64,000 nt of DNA from Calliphora vicina (Eukaryota > Arthropoda > Insecta > Diptera > Calliphoridae). Shown here piece after piece: positions 1-11,985 of the stretch (the first letter of the stretch is position 1; every line of letters starts with the position of its first letter). The position numbers were made by a program, and so were the translations under genes. Under the pieces are notes generated by a model. The model was not told the origin of the DNA. It saw only the letters and a program-made list of their open reading frames with translations, and searched no databases. The stretch is from contig NC_088780.1 in the NCBI RefSeq assembly GCF_958450345.1, forward strand, positions 22,851,167-22,915,166, in the 5' to 3' direction.

Positions 1-929
1 TTAAAATTTATGCATGCAATTAAGCATAGACATGTTATACATTTTAAATTTTTTACAAAATTTATAAAATATTCCGATTTTTTATTAATATTAAACATTT
101 TGAATACACTTCTTTTTTGTTGTTACTTCACTTGGTATGCATGTGTGTTGGTTATCTTGATTTAAAGCGACAACATGAACTTAAACGTTGATCTTTGATA
201 GTTTATTTATAACATCACAATGTAGAGAGATGATATTGGTTGTATTATTATTATTATTGTTGTTGTTGCTGGTGATACGCTTTTATTGGTTTGTTAAATG
301 ACAGTGTAAATAAGACGCACTTTCAGCTGTTGTATCGTCTGCTGCTTGTTTTTTAAGCGGCACACACAACCTATTGATTTCGTTGTTTGCACAAGACTGC
401 TGTTGAGATTTTTATAATGGTTTTAAAAACAGATGTTATTTCAATACGCTGTTTTGTGATTTAATGTTACCAGATTAATTAAATTGATGGGAAATGGGAA
501 TTCGATTAAAATAGTGGTTGGACAAGTTTTTGAAATTAAAAACTTTACATATCGTTAGCTTAGTACGCAAACGAGCCAAGTCCCATTTTTTGAATTTTAC
601 AGGAGAGACAAAAAACTTTCTATCTTTTTTTGCTTTCAATATTCTTTAGATCTGTAAACGTTTTCTTATATGATCTGTTGGCTTTAAGTATTAGTTGAAA
701 GAATATAATAATTGAAATGACTTTAGAAACTGAAGCCATTTTTAGGGATTTTTATGATTTTGTGTTTTTTGGCTGGACACACATTTTCTTATAATAAATT
801 TAAATTTCTCGTTTTATTATTTTACAAATTGGTTTTATTATTTTATATTATTTAAATACATAACAAAAAACAGTCTTATTTCATTGCTGTGAAGGAAAAT
901 AACTCAAAATCTTAAATAAATTAGGGCCT
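1..929. other. AT-rich stretch without recognisable gene
   Basis: I see no exon-like open frame, transposase motif or terminal repeat here. The only ordered structure is a short trinucleotide run, listed separately. The stretch is probably intergenic or intronic. Confidence 0.5.
244..268. repeat. ATT/GTT microsatellite
   Basis: Five ATT units run directly into three GTT units. It is a short compound trinucleotide microsatellite, and no coding frame surrounds it. Confidence 0.8.
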
Positions 930-1056
930 GGCTCACTAAATGCGAACGAACATTTTCTTTCTTATTTTATATTGAAAACAACAAATTAATTTGAAATTTT
1001 TTTATTATTTTCAATATAAAATAAGAAAGAAAATGTTCGTTCGCATTTATTGAGCC
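930..1056. repeat. Near-perfect hairpin, 49-bp arms
   Basis: The left arm (930-978) and right arm (1008-1056) are reverse complements over 49 bp with one mismatch, separated by a 29-bp AT-rich loop. The arms begin GGCTCA and end TGAGCC. This is the form of a small foldback MITE. No clear target duplication is visible, so the superfamily is unknown. Confidence 0.85.
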
Positions 1057-1520
1057 ACGCTCATAGTTTTTTATTATTATTTCTTCAAAATTTATTTTTT
1101 TTTATTTTACAGTGAATTGTGTAACCACACTATAGTGATTACATCGAAAAATGTTAATCTTCAAAGTATTATAGCAAATAGTATTGAAAAAGTAGATTTA
1201 AATAGCATATTCAATGGTTTTTGCTGGACTTCGCATGTTTTCTTGTTATTTTTTTTTTTTGTGGAGTTAGCACTTTTGCGTATCACTGAAAAATCATCAG
1301 TTAGAAACAAAATAACGAAATTTTTTATTGCAAAATATGTATCTTATGTTTTACTATCTTTCTGCATCAAAATCTTAATTTCAATCATACGATACGTCGT
1401 GTGTATGGTTTTTAGAAATATTTTTATATGCTATTAATAGTGCTATCTTAAATCTTAATTTAACAAGTACGATATCTAAATATAATTAAAATTATAGAGA
1501 CTACATACAATACTACATGA

Positions 1521-2442
1521 AAAATTTGATAGTAATTCAGACACAATTTTCCAACAAGATCGGTGAAGAAATCTCTGAGTTATAGGGGGTAAAAATTTAA
1601 CATTTTGGCCAAGTGTTTTTTCTCATCCATGTAACTTATTACCTATTGTTATTAGCAAAATATGTCCCAAATTTTTCTTTCCGAAATCAATTTTTTGATT
1701 TTTTTTTTCTCAAAAGAAAGCTCTTTCTTTAATCTTTCAAAAAAATATTTAAAAAAGAAAAAAAAAATTTTTAATATTTTTTTCCGAAATCAAAAACTTT
1801 TTGACTTTTTTTCAAAAAAGGTTCCAACCTTTTATAAATTTCTTTTTTTTAGCTCAAAAAAATCTTTTGTCTATTCCTTTAAGACCTATTTGGTCCCTTA
1901 GTGGGATGCGAGTGGGATATCTATCAAAATGTTTGTGAGTGATGTCATAATTTTAGCACTTGTAATTTTGTATTTAATTTTGTTTTTAAATCAAAGTTTT
2001 ACTAACTTTTAGTCGCCCGATCTATTCAAAATATGTTTTATTAGTTTTTCAATAAAATCATATCATAATTATTGTTTTTTACACCTAAACCAGCAACAAT
2101 ACCCTGAGTCACTCTTCAACTTTTTGCACCTGGTTCCTAAACTTAAATTGTAAATTAGTTTCTGATGGCTGTTCTGAGTTTATTGTGTCATAATTACCCT
2201 AAAAAAAGTAGGGGGTTAAATTTTGTGTTCGAAAGATTTAAGAAATAGCTATCTAAACTATTTGAGACACAATTTGCTAAGAACAATACGTAATAAGTTA
2301 CATGGATGAGAAAAACACCTGTTTGGCCAAAATTGTGTCTGAATTACTATCCAATAGAACTAACCTTGTTGCAAATTTCATACCGATCGGAAGACATCGA
2401 TTTCAAAAGTTGGTTCACTTGACATGAAATCCTCCATATATT
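1521..2442. repeat. Repeat family A, two copies head to head
   Basis: A reverse-oriented copy (about 1521-1935) and a forward copy (about 2230-2442) share blocks such as AATAGGTAATAAGTTACATG (as reverse complement in the left copy) and GGAAGACATCGATTTC. A long forward copy lies at 56086-56815 and others flank the Tc1-like element near 9.3 and 11.2 kb. The left copy holds long poly-T/poly-A tracts that create spurious open frames. No transposase was found and the family is unassigned. Confidence 0.65.
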
Positions 2443-2454
2443 TGTTTAGGGATT

Positions 2455-2780
2455 GTGTAAGGAGGTGGTTTTCATATGGATGATATGACCAATTATGAGC
2501 CGATCTTCATAAAATTTGATAAAATGTTTACATGATAAAGATATTTATAAGAGATTTATTTGTATTTAAGTGATTTTTAGATGTGGACCTTATATGGGAG
2601 CTATGGTCAAAAATGGACCGATATTCACAAAATCTAGTATGTAGTACGATTTTCGAGTATAAATTACTTATATAAGTAAAATTTTAATTCGATTTTTTAA
2701 GATATTTAAGAATTGTGTTTTTCGGATCGGTGTAAATATATAGCCCGAAATAAGGACCACTTTCGAAAACACACTAACTA
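2455..2780 (-). repeat. Diverged M1-type repeat fragment
   Basis: It carries blocks GACCAATTATGAGCCGATC, TATATGGGAGCTATGG and GGACCACTTTCG. These are diverged versions of the core of the M1 repeats seen at 33.5, 49.5, 50.3 and 57.9 kb, here in reverse orientation. Confidence 0.5.
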
Positions 2781-4689
2781 AATATCTTAACAATGCAGAT
2801 TTCTAACCAAAACTTCAGTTATATGTATGCAAAACTAAAACTTCTGAGAATGCCTATTGTATCTATAGAGCTCTTGTAAGTGTCACTATTGAAATGAATT
2901 TCAGCCAAAATAATAGGAATTAAGGTATAATATTTTATGACGATCGCCCCATAATATGCGAAGACATTGGTGTGTGAAATTTTCCCAAAATATTCTTTGT
3001 TGATCAGACATTTTTAGCATTGAAAATGAGCAAAATCGGTCAGACGTCCATCCATCTGTCCGAAGTTTAAAACAATTAATTTAAAACATTAATGCTTATT
3101 GCTAAATTATGTGTTCAAAATTAAAAAAGATTTGTTAAAGCGGTAAATGGTTTTGGATCAAAATATATACAAAAATTTGTTCGGCCTTACCACTATACAT
3201 ATGTATTTTAGTCCCAATAACATTTAAATGCATGGATCTAGTAAGTTATTTTGTTAAAAAAAGGTCAAATTAATTAAATCGTTCGGTGAACCAGATTAAA
3301 GCTTTTATAAAAAAAATGCTCAAAACTCTTTGCCCGTATTACATTGTTGTTGGGTATATAAACTTCGGCACAGCCGAATATTACACTCTTACTGGTTATA
3401 ATCCAGTTAGTTTTGTTGTATTTGTATTGTGTGGATTTCATTTCAAGCTGAGCTTAATTAAATCTCTATTAATGCTGAATAATTCTTACTCTCACACAGT
3501 GCCTCTTTTGTTTTTAATTAACTCTAATTTTGTTGTTTAATTTTGTACAACAAAAAAAGATTTGTATTTATAAGATTAAAATGATGTATTTTTTTTGTCT
3601 CTATTGTTAAATTAATTTTATTTTTTTTATTTTTTTGTGATGTTATTTTTTGCTTTAATTTGTATTTTTATATTAAAATGTTTTGTGTTGAAATTTGAAT
3701 AGAGATTATTTGTCTATTTTGTTTTACAAAAAAAATGTGCAACTCTTTGTTTTTAGAATTAAAGTAATGAATGCGATTCAACATCTAAGATTTTATTCCT
3801 TTGCCTTAGCATTCAAGATAAGATTTTTATTGTTTAATACAGCGTAAGTAATTACAAAACTAAAATCGTCTTAAGCAATAAAATAACCTTGAAAGGAGGC
3901 ATGCTTTTGTGTTCACATGTCTGCTACAATTAATTGTGAATCTACAAGATTCAGCAAAATAAATCAGTTGGTAGTTTCTTTTGTGTATATTAGGGTTGGC
4001 CTGATATTCTTATCTTTCAACTAAAAAACCAATGATGAACAATTGAGTAAAATTTGTTAAAGTTATATATAGGTTGTACATTTTATTTGAAGTTTTGCGT
4101 GAGTTATAAAAAGATTGAAGACTTAAGTTTTGAAAAACATATCGTATTCAAACAAGTAAGAGAGCTATATTCGGCTGTGCTTAATATTATATAGCCTCCA
4201 CCAAATTACACTTTAAAATAAAAATTTTAAACATTTTTAAAATTTTTAAAAAAAAAATTTAACATTTTTTTTTAAAAATTTCTCTATTTTCAATTTTTTT
4301 TTTTAATTTTTTAAATTTAGCTTTCACCAATAATACTTTAAAATACAAATTTTTAAATATTTTTACCTAAAAACAAAATTAAAAAAACAATGTTTTTTAA
4401 TTTTCTTTCATTTTTTGTTTAAATTTATTAAAAATTTTTTTTTAAAAATTTCATTACTTTTAATTTTTTTTTTAAATTTAAATTTATTTATTATAAATTC
4501 GGACTTACTATGGCATTATAAATATCATTACAAAGGACTTTGAAATATCTAGTATTAAATATCCATTAGAGTGTAACTTAGAATTAAATGTTTGAAATGT
4601 TGAAACGGACCCGCTGAATACTACCAAAATGTCCTAAAATACTACCAAAATTTGTTGGTACCAAGTGCAAGAAGGGGTTGCCCTTCTTG
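2781..4689. other. AT-rich stretch with M2 end fragments
   Basis: No gene is seen. Short M2-type ends occur near 3335-3395 and 4140-4200, both marked by a TTCGG...CCGAA or ATTCGGCTGTGC palindromic block. Positions 4200-4500 are low-complexity A/T tracts. Confidence 0.5.
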
Positions 4690-5487
4690 CCGCTCGTAGC
4701 TCAAAGTTTTGAGGTACATTTTCAGGGGGAAAATATGCAATTTTTCAGTTTTTATAAAAATTTTGCCATTAAAAAATTACACCTGCAATTTATTTTAAAA
4801 AAATCGAAATGTGTACGTAATTGTCGTTGAAATGAGATATAAAAGACAAAAATTGGTTAAACAATTTTAAAGTTATTAAAAATCCGCCAGGCCATTAATG
4901 TGCCTCAAGCCACTAGAACAAGAAATGTAGAAACAAAATTAACATATTTTGAGAAATATTAAAATAAAAGCTCATTTTTACTTAAAATATATCCATATTT
5001 ACTTGTATATGAGTTTTTGTCTTAGTAGGAAACCGTTAACCTATTAGCAGGTTTGACCAAAAAAAAATAATTTTTTTAACAGCAGTTTCAAACTCTATTT
5101 TCAAATTTTTAAAAATTTTGTTAAACAAATTTTAGAATTTTTTAATCTTCACATGGGAATTTATTGACAACATAATAGGGAATAAAAATGTGAAAAATGC
5201 GATTTTCGAGAAAAACTAATATTTTGGCGAATGAGCCCAATTTCCTTACTGTTATTAATTTTAAGTAAAATCTGTTCAGAATATTATAGTCCAGGTAGGT
5301 CAAAGGTAAAATTTTTCAATATTTAGAATTTCTAATGGAAAGATAACGAAATGTTATATATTTTTGGGCCGATTTTAATGAAACTTAAGAAAAATATAAA
5401 ATGAAGTCTAGTAAGTATTTATAATAGCTTCACAAAAATTTAAAAATTATCCCGTAATAGCACATGGGGTTCAATTTGACTCCAAGG
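4690..5487 (+). repeat. Solo arm of the 60.4-kb foldback element
   Basis: This segment matches the left arm of the foldback element at 60375-62812. Shared blocks include GAAATGTGTACGTAATTGTC, AGGCCATTAATGTG, CCACTAGAACAAGAAAT and AACATAATAGGGAATAAA. It lacks the outermost ends (the GAGTGCTCCA terminus) and stops just after a block matching the start of the other copy's centre, where M2 sequence takes over. It is a truncated, immobile relic. Confidence 0.8.
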
Positions 5488-5923
5488 ATATTATCCATAT
5501 TGTCTATATTAATGACTTCGAAATCCAGATAAAGATCAACAAGAGAGCCATATTCGGCTGTACCGAATCTTATATACCCTTCACCAAATTATACTTTAAA
5601 ATACAAATTTTAAATATTTTTAGCTAAACATTTTTTTTTAATTTTTTAATTTATACCAACAATTTTTTTTTGGTAAAAAAAAAAATTCGGATTAAAAAAT
5701 ATTTTTCCCGATTTTGACCAATTGTAAGTCCTAGCCTTATATACATCGTTGCAATGGTCTTTGAAATATGTATCACTGGATATCCATATGACTTAGTAAT
5801 CCAGATGCAAAATTGGCAAACAATCGAGGTTGTCGCGGGTTTTTCCTTATACACACAGCCTCAGAAATGAGTATACACCAGTGAAGTTTTTAAGATCATA
5901 AAAATCATTATATTTCGACTTAA

Positions 5924-7316
5924 CCCTTTGACGACGAAGAATTTTCCGCTGGAAATTTTTAATTTTTTTTTGCGGATTCTTACTCGGAAAGGCGACATTA
6001 CGCGACTAAAGTGTTGTCTATGAGAAAAATCATGGGACATATGTGTTCCATTCGTCGTCAAAGGTAAAAATTTGGGAACAAATGCATTAAACAATTAAAA
6101 GCTTTTTTAGTTTCAAAAAGTAGAGTATTGCTTTATTTACATTGCAAAACCAATAAAAAACCTAAAGCGGCCAAAGAATTTTTAATTAAACTCCAGAGGA
6201 AAAAAGACAATCAAAATTACTTTTCGAAAGCTTATACCGACCTTTATACTTTCCATAAGTGAAGCAGATTGAAAGCAATGAGTATCCATAAATTGGCAGA
6301 AATAAGATTGTACTCGTCTACGATGGAATATATTCAGTACCGTTCATGTCCAAGGTTACGATTCGAGATAGTTTTAAAAGTATTCTTTCAAGCTTACATT
6401 TTGCTATCAATGCTGAACAGCTAAGCCGTCGACCAATTATACCATTGAGCCTTAAAAATACGACCAGTTATACACAGGCAAAAACGCAGAGAGAGGTTGA
6501 CATTTGCGAATCCGTGGTTCAAGATATGATAGCAGACTTGGAAAATGCTATTTTCGATAACATTTCCAATAATCCAATATTATAATATAAACTTATGATC
6601 AATCGAAGATCGTCTGTTTTTTGATGGCTGTAGCTGGACAAGATAGAATGGAGGAGTCAGGACAAAATACTGAATTGATAGTCGAACAAACACAATTTAT
6701 TTCGCATGTTAAAAACAAAAGTGCTTTACTGGAACAGAAATTGTTTTGAATTTTATCACAAATAAGTTCGATTTTGATTTAGATTTCATGAACCATATAC
6801 AGGATCTCATAATTTTAAATTAATATTTTGTGTTTTTTTAATGTTTTTTACTGAATTGTTTGTTATTTCATTGTTTATCAATTATAAAATATTAAATAAA
6901 ATAAAACAATTTTAAAGAAAAAGGTCCTTTATTTTTACCTTTGACGACGAATGGGACACATATGTCCCATCATATTTTCAGTCCCCCGGGAAAAGAATAG
7001 AACCGATTCAAAATTAGTTGGTCAATAAATTTACGTAAGGCATTGGTACATCTAATACTGAAAGTTTATCCAACAGTATCAATTAGAACTCGAGATATAA
7101 GAAAAATAAAATTGTCAAAAAAAATATACGAATTTCTGACTTTGAGAATACCTTAAGACAAACTTAAACAACATAACCTTAGTATTAACATTAACACCAA
7201 AGAACACATTTGTTTTTTATCGAACAATACCGCTTAGATCAAAATCCAATGAAAATTGTGGCTGTAATGACGAAAAAAGCAAATGGGACATATATGTCTC
7301 ATTCGTCGTCAAAGGG
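5924..7316 (+). mobile_element. piggyBac-type element (TTAA-flanked), degenerate
   Basis: The element is bounded by TTAA on both sides (5920-5923 and 7317-7320) and begins CCCTTTGACGACGAA with the exact inverse TTCGTCGTCAAAGGG at the end. Extra inverted copies of the same 15-mer core lie inside each end (about 6050-6065 and 6942-6960), next to GGGACAYATRTGTYCC blocks, so each end can fold on itself. The host MITE without the insertion at 20.7 kb gives the empty site. The 1.4-kb length is below a full piggyBac transposon and coding is broken. Confidence 0.88.
6278..6585 (+). pseudogene. piggyBac transposase remnant
   Basis: The frame from 6278 reads MSIHKLAEIRLYSS, resembling the 'lP..r.YWS' block of piggyBac transposases. 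After a frameshift near 6345 a second frame (6346-6585) reads RDSFKSILSSLHFA, resembling the 'mSr.rF..Il..LhFad' block of the same domain. No aspartate triad or C-terminal cysteine domain is preserved. The rest of the second frame, up to SNNPIL, is not recognisable. Position inside TTAA-bounded CCCTTTG ends supports the call. The gene is dead: it is frameshifted and far shorter than the usual 500-600 residues. Confidence 0.65.
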
Positions 7317-7737
7317 TTAAATCTTCTTTTTTCAGAACCGAATCTATTATTCAACTCAATCTCCATCAAACCGAAACTTTTAAATTTTAATCAATGGATA
7401 GACTTTAGGATCTTCATTATCTTGAAAAAAATAAAATAATTTTTGGTGTTTGCTCACTTTTGAGGCTCACTGTATCTCAGCCATTTGTGGTCCGTTTTTA
7501 TTAATTTTAAACAGTAACCGAGCAGGGAGAATTTCCGATATATTGATGTATCAATCATGTTTGTAAGTTATTTGGGGGCTTCTGACTTCAGTAAGTTTAT
7601 TGCAACATAAAGTCGGACTGACGGACGGTCCAGAATATATTTACTTTGTGAGGTCGCAAATGAAAAATTTAGAAATTACAAACGGAATGACTAAGTTATA
7701 TATACCCTTGCCAGTCATGGTGAGGAATATAAAAATT

Positions 7738-7935
7738 GCTAAGAAATTAAGTTTGTCCTGGGTTTTTCCTTATATCTCAGAATTTAAATAGCAATTGAAC
7801 CGGTTCTATAGCCGATATATTGATGTATGAATCAAGTATGTAAGTTATTTGAGGGCTACGAAAAGTTGATTTCAACATTCAGACGGGCTGACGGACATGC
7901 CTATATCGACTTCACTATCTATAATGATTTATTTT
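7738..7935 (+). repeat. M2 repeat fragment
   Basis: It repeats the M2 interior seen just upstream, with matching blocks TTTTTCCTTATATCTCAG and CCGATATATTGATGTATGA and a GACGGAC motif. It lies directly after the preceding M2 copy, giving a partial tandem. Confidence 0.6.
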
Positions 7936-9278
7936 CTTTGAGTATGTTATATTAAATGTTTTTCCAAAGCTTTTTATATTAACACTTTTTCAAGTAATTA
8001 AATGTCCTTTGGTGTTTTTCCTTAAACCACTACAAGACAATTTCCGGTTGATAGTGAAACATCATACTTAAATAATGCATACTGGCTCATTCTATCATTT
8101 TCGTATCACATTTTACTTTGAAATTCTATTTAAGAGCACAGTCGCCTTGTCACCTTAAACTATCCTAAATGTCAAGATGGTTACACACGAAAGAATGTTT
8201 AACTTAAGCACAATATTTTAATCAAATATTCCCTCAAAGAGTTGTTGCCATTGTCGGCTACATTTACACATTCCTTACTTCTTCTCATTTCAAATTCAAG
8301 TTGAAGGAAAATCTTTAGCTCTAACAATACCTTTTTGTTAGATTTTATGCAAATTTCTTCAGGGTAAAACTAATTGTGTGAGGGACCAGAAATATACAGA
8401 CATACGTAGATAAACTTAGTTAAACATACAAATTGTCTTTTTTTCTGCAACATTTACCATACTACAAAGTATCATCGGCATGATTATTGTGTGGGCAAAA
8501 GTATTTTCATGTTGTTGCTTCTTTTTAACTGGGCTAATGCAAAGCGACTAAATGTCATTGTAATAAAGTGCTGTTGTTTTCGAAAAACAAAAGAACTCTA
8601 AAACGTAGAATGTATTTTGAACTGCTTAAAGTACAGCAGAAAAATGTTTTCTCCTGCATTTTCCTTTTACTTGCTGCAACAATATAAAGGAGAAAATTAT
8701 ATTGTTCATGTGTGTATTTGGAATGATATAGGATATTGTAGAATTTACGTTTGAAAATTTTAATGTGATGACTGTAAATTTAATTTGCATTTTTTCGCGT
8801 TGTATATCGTTTATGGCTAAAGGCTCTAGACGTGTTGATAAATACACGTTTATGCCAAGGGGTAACATCGTTTGCTTTAAAAATAAACAAATTTAAAAAA
8901 TAATATTATTTCGAAAGCTTTTGTATATTGAAACTTTGGTGTTAAAATAAATGTTAGAAAATATTGTACTGTTCGTTCAAAATAAGGATAATAATTACAC
9001 ACAAAACATTATGTAGGGAAATTCCCGATACGTCAATCTGTCTGTCAAAAAAAAGTTGATATTTTTCAAAAATATTTTGATATATTCTCAAAAACTTTGC
9101 AAACAATACTTAACGAAAAAAAGTTCCATGTAAAAAAGAAAAACACAAAACGATTATTTTTTCGTATCGGTCCTTTTGGCCATAACTCTTTATAAAGAGC
9201 ACTAACAAATATCACTTGAATATGCATACATCTCTTATAAATATTACTATCAGGGCAAAATTCGACAAATAAGTTGCA
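7936..9278. other. No gene recognised
   Basis: This is AT-rich sequence without terminal repeats or protein motifs that I can identify. Open frames here have biased composition and no known domain. Confidence 0.45.
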
Positions 9279-9627
9279 TATATGGGAGATTTCATGTCAA
9301 TTGAATCAACTTTAGAAATCGATGTCTTCTTATCGGGATGAAATTTGCTTTAAGCTTACTTATATTGCATAGTAATTCAGACACAATTTTTCCATAAGAT
9401 CTGAGTTAGAGTGAACTCTCTGAGTTAGAGAAATTTTAAAAATTTGACATTTTAGCCAAAAAGGTGTTTTTTCTCATCCATGTAACTAATTACCTATTGT
9501 TCTTAGCCATGGCAGAATCAACCAGGTACAATTAATAGAGAGAGTTGTCAATATTTACCCCTACAACGTCAAACTCTGGATGTTATCACTTTATGTTTTC
9601 ATTTGAGATAGTTTAAATATTTACATA

Positions 9628-11103
9628 CAGTGCCGAACTTAAGTATTGGCACAGGATGCTCATTGTACTTTAAGGTCGATTTAAACGCCATATTGTTGAC
9701 TTGTTTAATAAAAAAATATATTTATCAGATAGATTGATGAATTTTCTACAAAATACCACCAACTTCATTTCAACAATTTTGCAATATTATTTATTAATAA
9801 TAATATTGCAAAATTGAACAAAACTATTGGCACACTTAACCAGATTCTTCAAATTTTATCGATCTATCCACTTTTTGTTCATAGAAAATGCCATTTTATC
9901 TTCTTTTATTTAACAGTTTTCGTTTCTAAAACTGTTAATGTCAATTTGTAAAAAATTTGCACAATAATTATCAATTTTGCTGAATATAGCTAACAAAAAA
10001 AGGAAACAACAGAATCTGAGCGCAAAATCATCTTTCACTTGCACAATCAAGGAAAATCGTATGCTGAGATTGTAGAGATTATGGAAAGGAGCCGTTTTAC
10101 AATTCGGAGTATCGTGCAACGTTTTAAGGGAGCATCAGCAATTGAAAGTGCTAAACATACAGGTCGTCCTAGATCCTTAAGTGAGCGTAAATGCAGCCAT
10201 ATAATCAAAAAGGTCAAGTTATGTCCAAAAATATCTTCAACAGAGGTTGCTGCAGAGATTAAAGAAGAGTTTGGGAAATAAGTTCACGCAGCAATAGCCA
10301 GAATAGTGCTCCAGAAGACAAACTATAGTTGTCGTATTGCTAGGCGTAAACCATTTATTTCATCTGTGAACCAAAGGAAGCGTTTAGAATATGCCGTTTA
10401 GGAATTTACGTAAGCCATATGATTTTTAGCACCAAGTGCTACTCTCTGATGAAAGCAAAATTAATATTTTTCGCTCTTATGGCCGTCAAACGGTATGGAG
10501 AAAACCCAATAAAGAGCTGGAAAAACAAAAAATATTGCTTCAACAGTAAAACATGGTGCTGGAGAGGTAATTGTGTGGGGTTGTATGTCCGCTGTAGGGT
10601 TTGGAGAGATGGTGTTCATATAAAAATACGGCCCACCACACCCTCCACAATCTCCTGATCTCAACCCAATAGAGCACATGTGTTAAGAGCTAGACAAGTG
10701 AGTGAAAAAGGAATTAGTTGAAGAATGGCAAAGTATTGGGTCAGATATCACAAACAAGTTGGTGGATTCATGCCTAAGCTACTCGAGGCAGTTATAAAGC
10801 AAAAATCACTTGCAACTATATACTATATTTTGCAATGTTGCTTCCTAAATCAAATGTTTTTTTTAGCTTTTAATGAAGTGTGCCAATAATTTTGTTCATT
10901 GAAATGAAGTATTTTTTATGTTGTTTTGTTATTAATAAATAGTGGTATTAAATTGTTGAAATGAATTGGTTATATTTTATAGGAAATTCAACAGTCTATC
11001 TGGTAAATATATTTTTTTATTAAAAATCTCTACAATACTGCCTCTAAATAGACCTTAAATTACAATGAGCATCCTGCGCCAATACTTAATAAGTTCGGCA
11101 CTG
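9628..11103 (+). mobile_element. Tc1-like transposon, copy 1, complete ends
   Basis: Terminal inverted repeats start CAGTGCCGAACTTAAG and end in CTTAATAAGTTCGGCACTG, extending inward for about 50 bp through AGGATGCTCATTGTA. TA dinucleotides flank both ends (9626-9627, 11104-11105). The element is 1476 bp. A sister copy with the same ends lies at 47356-49407. Both encode pieces of one transposase on the plus strand. Confidence 0.92.
9994..10830 (+). pseudogene. Tc1-family DD34E transposase, broken (copy 1)
   Basis: The first frame (9994-10281) reads an N-terminal helix-turn-helix region, with NQGKSYAEIVEIMERSRFTI and then a GRPRSLSER linker, typical of the paired-like DNA-binding domain of Tc1 transposases. 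It has no ATG at a suitable place; the frame opens after a stop at 9991. It ends at a TAA (10279-10281) where copy 2 has a sense codon. The first catalytic aspartate survives (SDESK, Asp codon 10448-10450). A deletion near 10620-10635 removes the second aspartate, while the DLNPIE block with the catalytic glutamate remains further on. Unlike copy 2 it retains a SDITNKLVDS segment before the C-terminus. It is inactive, and related defective copies could move it only in trans. Confidence 0.85.
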
Positions 11104-11330
11104 TACATATTTCTTCAATATTTCAAAAAAAATAAAAAATTAAAAATTAAAAAAAAAATTTTGACATTTTTTCCAAAATTAAAAACTTTTTTGACTTTTT
11201 TTCAAAATGGACTCTTTCTTCTGTAAAAAAAGCTTGAAGACCTTTTTGTTACTTAGTGGTATACAAGTTTCATACCGAGCGGAAGACAGCGATTTCAAAA
11301 ATTGGTTAACTTGACTTGAAATCCCCTTAA

Positions 11331-11610
11331 TAAATTTAATGAAGATCGGCCTATAATTTGTCATAGCTCTCATATGAGGACCACTTTCGATAAACACATT
11401 AACGTACATAAATAACTTATAAGTATAATTGTTCATATCTCCCATATATATCGACCCATTATTGGTCATATATCCCATATTAAGACAACACATTAACCAA
11501 CAAAGATGTATTATAAATATCGATTGTGGCAAATTTTTACTTGTATAAGAAAAAGTCATATTACTGGATTTTATGACAATCAGTCTACAATTGGCCATAG
11601 CTCCCATATC
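11331..11610 (+). repeat. Diverged M1-type repeat fragment
   Basis: It has diverged M1 core blocks GAAGATCGGCCTATAATT, GTCATAGCTCTCATATG and GGACCACTTTCG in the same order as M1 copies. The ends are not identifiable. Confidence 0.5.
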
Positions 11611-11704
11611 TCAACCGTTTCCAAGAATAACTGTATCGTTATGTAGATGAAGTTGAACCAAGTAAACATCAAATATGATGATCGCCCCTCAATAGATTGT
11701 ATAT

Positions 11705-11985
11705 TGTTACGAAATTGCACTATCAATTTGAACTTAATGTTCGGTAAGGGCTACTTGAAACATTATCATTGTGGAAATAGAATATTCTAGTTTTGTCCGT
11801 TCGATAATTCATGTAACCACTAGAAGATGGAGTTAACATCAACTGTATGACCAGTGAATTCGTGTAAGTTATAAAGTATGAGTAGTAAAAGAGAGTAAAG
11901 TTTTTTAACTACTGATTGCTTTTATTTCCAATTAAAAGAATCCGGTTTATTTCATGGAAATAAACCAAGGTAAAAACGCAAAAAT
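11705..11985 (+). repeat. Degenerate gypsy-like LTR fragment
   Basis: It starts TGTTACGAAATTG, the same start as the solo LTR at 12360-12955 read on the minus strand. It later shares the GCTTTTATTT...TCCGGTTTATTT...GGAAATAAACCA block near the LTR 3' end. It is 281 bp against 596 bp, so the middle is deleted, and the terminal CGTAACA is lost. A region (TTGTGGAAATAGAA to CTAGAAGATGG) is also shared with 40180-40300. Confidence 0.65.

Larger units (their letters stand above)
5852..7472. mobile_element. TA-flanked MITE (Tc1/mariner type) carrying a piggyBac insertion
   Basis: The ends are inverted: CAGCCTCAGAAATGAG on the left against CTCACTTTTGAGGCT on the right, and an ACACCA block against TGGTGT. 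Flanking TA dinucleotides (5850-5851 and 7473-7474) fit Tc1/mariner target choice. The surrounding M2 sequence closes up to the expected TTATATCTCAGCC when the insert is removed, which supports the boundaries. Without its piggyBac insert the MITE is about 224 bp. A second copy, lacking the insert, lies at 20648-20854. Confidence 0.8.
5538..7737 (+). repeat. M2 interspersed repeat interrupted by nested MITE and piggyBac
   Basis: The repeat starts with the ATTCGGCTGTACCGAAT palindrome and a TATATACCC block, and ends with the block ACAAACGGAATGAC and a TATATACCC...TATAAAAAT tail. The same landmarks define copies at 40375-40942 and, reversed, at 13393-15008. Its body is split at 5852-7472 by another element with TA target duplications. 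A 50-bp M2 fragment also lies immediately upstream (5488-5537). The style, with terminal TATACCC and a GACGGAC microsatellite-like core, resembles dipteran mini-me elements; that link is from memory and approximate. Confidence 0.65.
9279..11330. repeat. Repeat A pair split by a Tc1-like element
   Basis: A reverse-oriented A copy (9279-9512) and a forward A fragment (11165-11330) lie on either side of the Tc1-like element. The arrangement resembles the head-to-head pair at 1521-2442. The right fragment keeps the GGAAGACAGCGATTTC block and an ACTTAGTGG block, and the left keeps CATCCATGTAACT. Confidence 0.6.

Noticed and set aside
1117..1437. 106-codon hydrophobic open frame that could look like a membrane protein
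   Set aside because: It starts at TTG, not ATG, its composition follows T-rich DNA, and there is no domain, splice context or homologue that I can name.
1662..1901. Phe/Lys-rich open frame
   Set aside because: Produced by poly-T and poly-A tracts of repeat A.
9910..10119. Minus-strand open frame, repeated at 48113-48322
   Set aside because: It is the back strand of the Tc1-like transposase N-terminal region; its recurrence reflects the transposon copies.
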